A DNA stretch of 5,687 nucleotides from positions 1-5,687 of the forward strand of contig CAJXXO010000181.1 of NCBI GenBank assembly GCA_913062655.1, read 5' to 3'. The notes below the pieces were generated by a model that saw only the letters and a list, made by a program, of their open reading frames with translations, was not told where the DNA came from and ran no database searches. The stretch is from an uncultured Bacteroidota bacterium (lineage in GTDB: Bacteria; Bacteroidota; Bacteroidia; Chitinophagales; S012-47). Below are positions 5,471 to 5,687 of this stretch, piece after piece (position 1 is the stretch's first letter; every line of letters starts with the position of its first letter). A program made the position numbers and the translations under genes.

Positions 5471-5687
5471 TCAAGTGTTCTTGCTACCTGGTGTGACTGA
5501 ATTTTCGAGGAATTTGCTGATGCGTTGCCAAACAACAAGATTGCGCCAATGAATGATTGCCTGAGCTCTTCCTGTCGCACCCATGCGCGCTCGAAGGTCC
5601 TCCCGATCGACAAGCACCTCGATTGCCCGAGCAAGGGCAACCCCATCTTCGGTGGGTACCACGAGGCCCGTCTCTCCGTCCAACACG
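5471..5687 (-). CDS. Glycosyltransferase, GT-B fold (GT4-like), C-terminal end only
   Basis: Only the last ~72 residues are inside the window; the frame is open at the right edge and the N-terminus lies beyond it. The segment VLDGETGLVVPTEDGVALARAI followed by LVDREDLRARMGATGRAQA and a closing amphipathic helix (HWRNLVVWQRISKFLE) is the standard end of family 4 / Glycos_transf_1 retaining glycosyltransferases. There the DGETGLLVP loop lies after the EX7E donor-binding motif, which would be off the edge. Such enzymes transfer a sugar from an activated nucleotide donor, usually at the cytoplasmic face of the membrane in polysaccharide or lipopolysaccharide synthesis. The stop at 5471-5473 is followed by a 260-bp gap before asnB in the same direction. 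The exact sugar cannot be told. Confidence 0.85.
   Translation of the reverse strand, partial: VLDGETGLVVPTEDGVALARAIEVLVDREDLRARMGATGRAQAIIHWRNLVVWQRISKFLENSVTPGSKNT

Noticed and set aside
5002..5496. 164-residue plus-strand frame across the asnB start and the gap
   Set aside because: It is mostly antisense to the conserved asnB amidotransferase domain and the rest has no recognisable features.

Overview
The window looks like chromosomal DNA of a T9SS-bearing member of the Bacteroidota, probably an environmental lineage of the Chitinophagales type. The evidence is a secreted protein with a typical type A C-terminal sorting domain (YPNP start, LPAGLYLVEV end), start codons mostly without Shine-Dalgarno sequences, and intergenic DNA packed with short 7-bp repeats. 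The genus assignment is inference. All recognisable genes lie on the minus strand, so transcription runs from high to low coordinates.

Right part (5687 to 3330): the C-terminal end of a GT-B fold glycosyltransferase enters from the window edge. A 257-bp gap follows, then a complete glutamine-dependent asparagine synthase family gene (asnB). Its real start is the GTG at 5210, which puts the catalytic cysteine at position 2 behind a strong GGAGGGG ribosome binding site. A glycosyltransferase next to an AsnB-like amidotransferase is a common arrangement in surface polysaccharide clusters.

Middle (3329 to 2898): a 432-bp intergenic region holds a TGAACNN heptamer array, a CTTNGCG-type repeat, a palindrome that can fold in two mutually exclusive ways, a GTTTGTG heptamer array and a weak promoter candidate.

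Left part (2897 to 260): three exported-protein genes are linked by 4-nt ATGA overlaps: a 317-aa cysteine-rich secreted protein with a degenerate C-terminal domain, a 59-aa mini-gene, and a 503-aa beta-propeller-like T9SS cargo. The mini-gene is the most unusual object here. It is a signal peptide joined almost directly to the last ~30 residues of a T9SS sorting domain with no cargo between them, and GC content jumps from about 37% to 58% near the joint.

Left edge (259 to 1): no gene is visible. There are two more 7-bp arrays: ten perfect TAGTGAG copies, and a TGAACNN array whose last unit contains the stop codon of the 503-aa gene.
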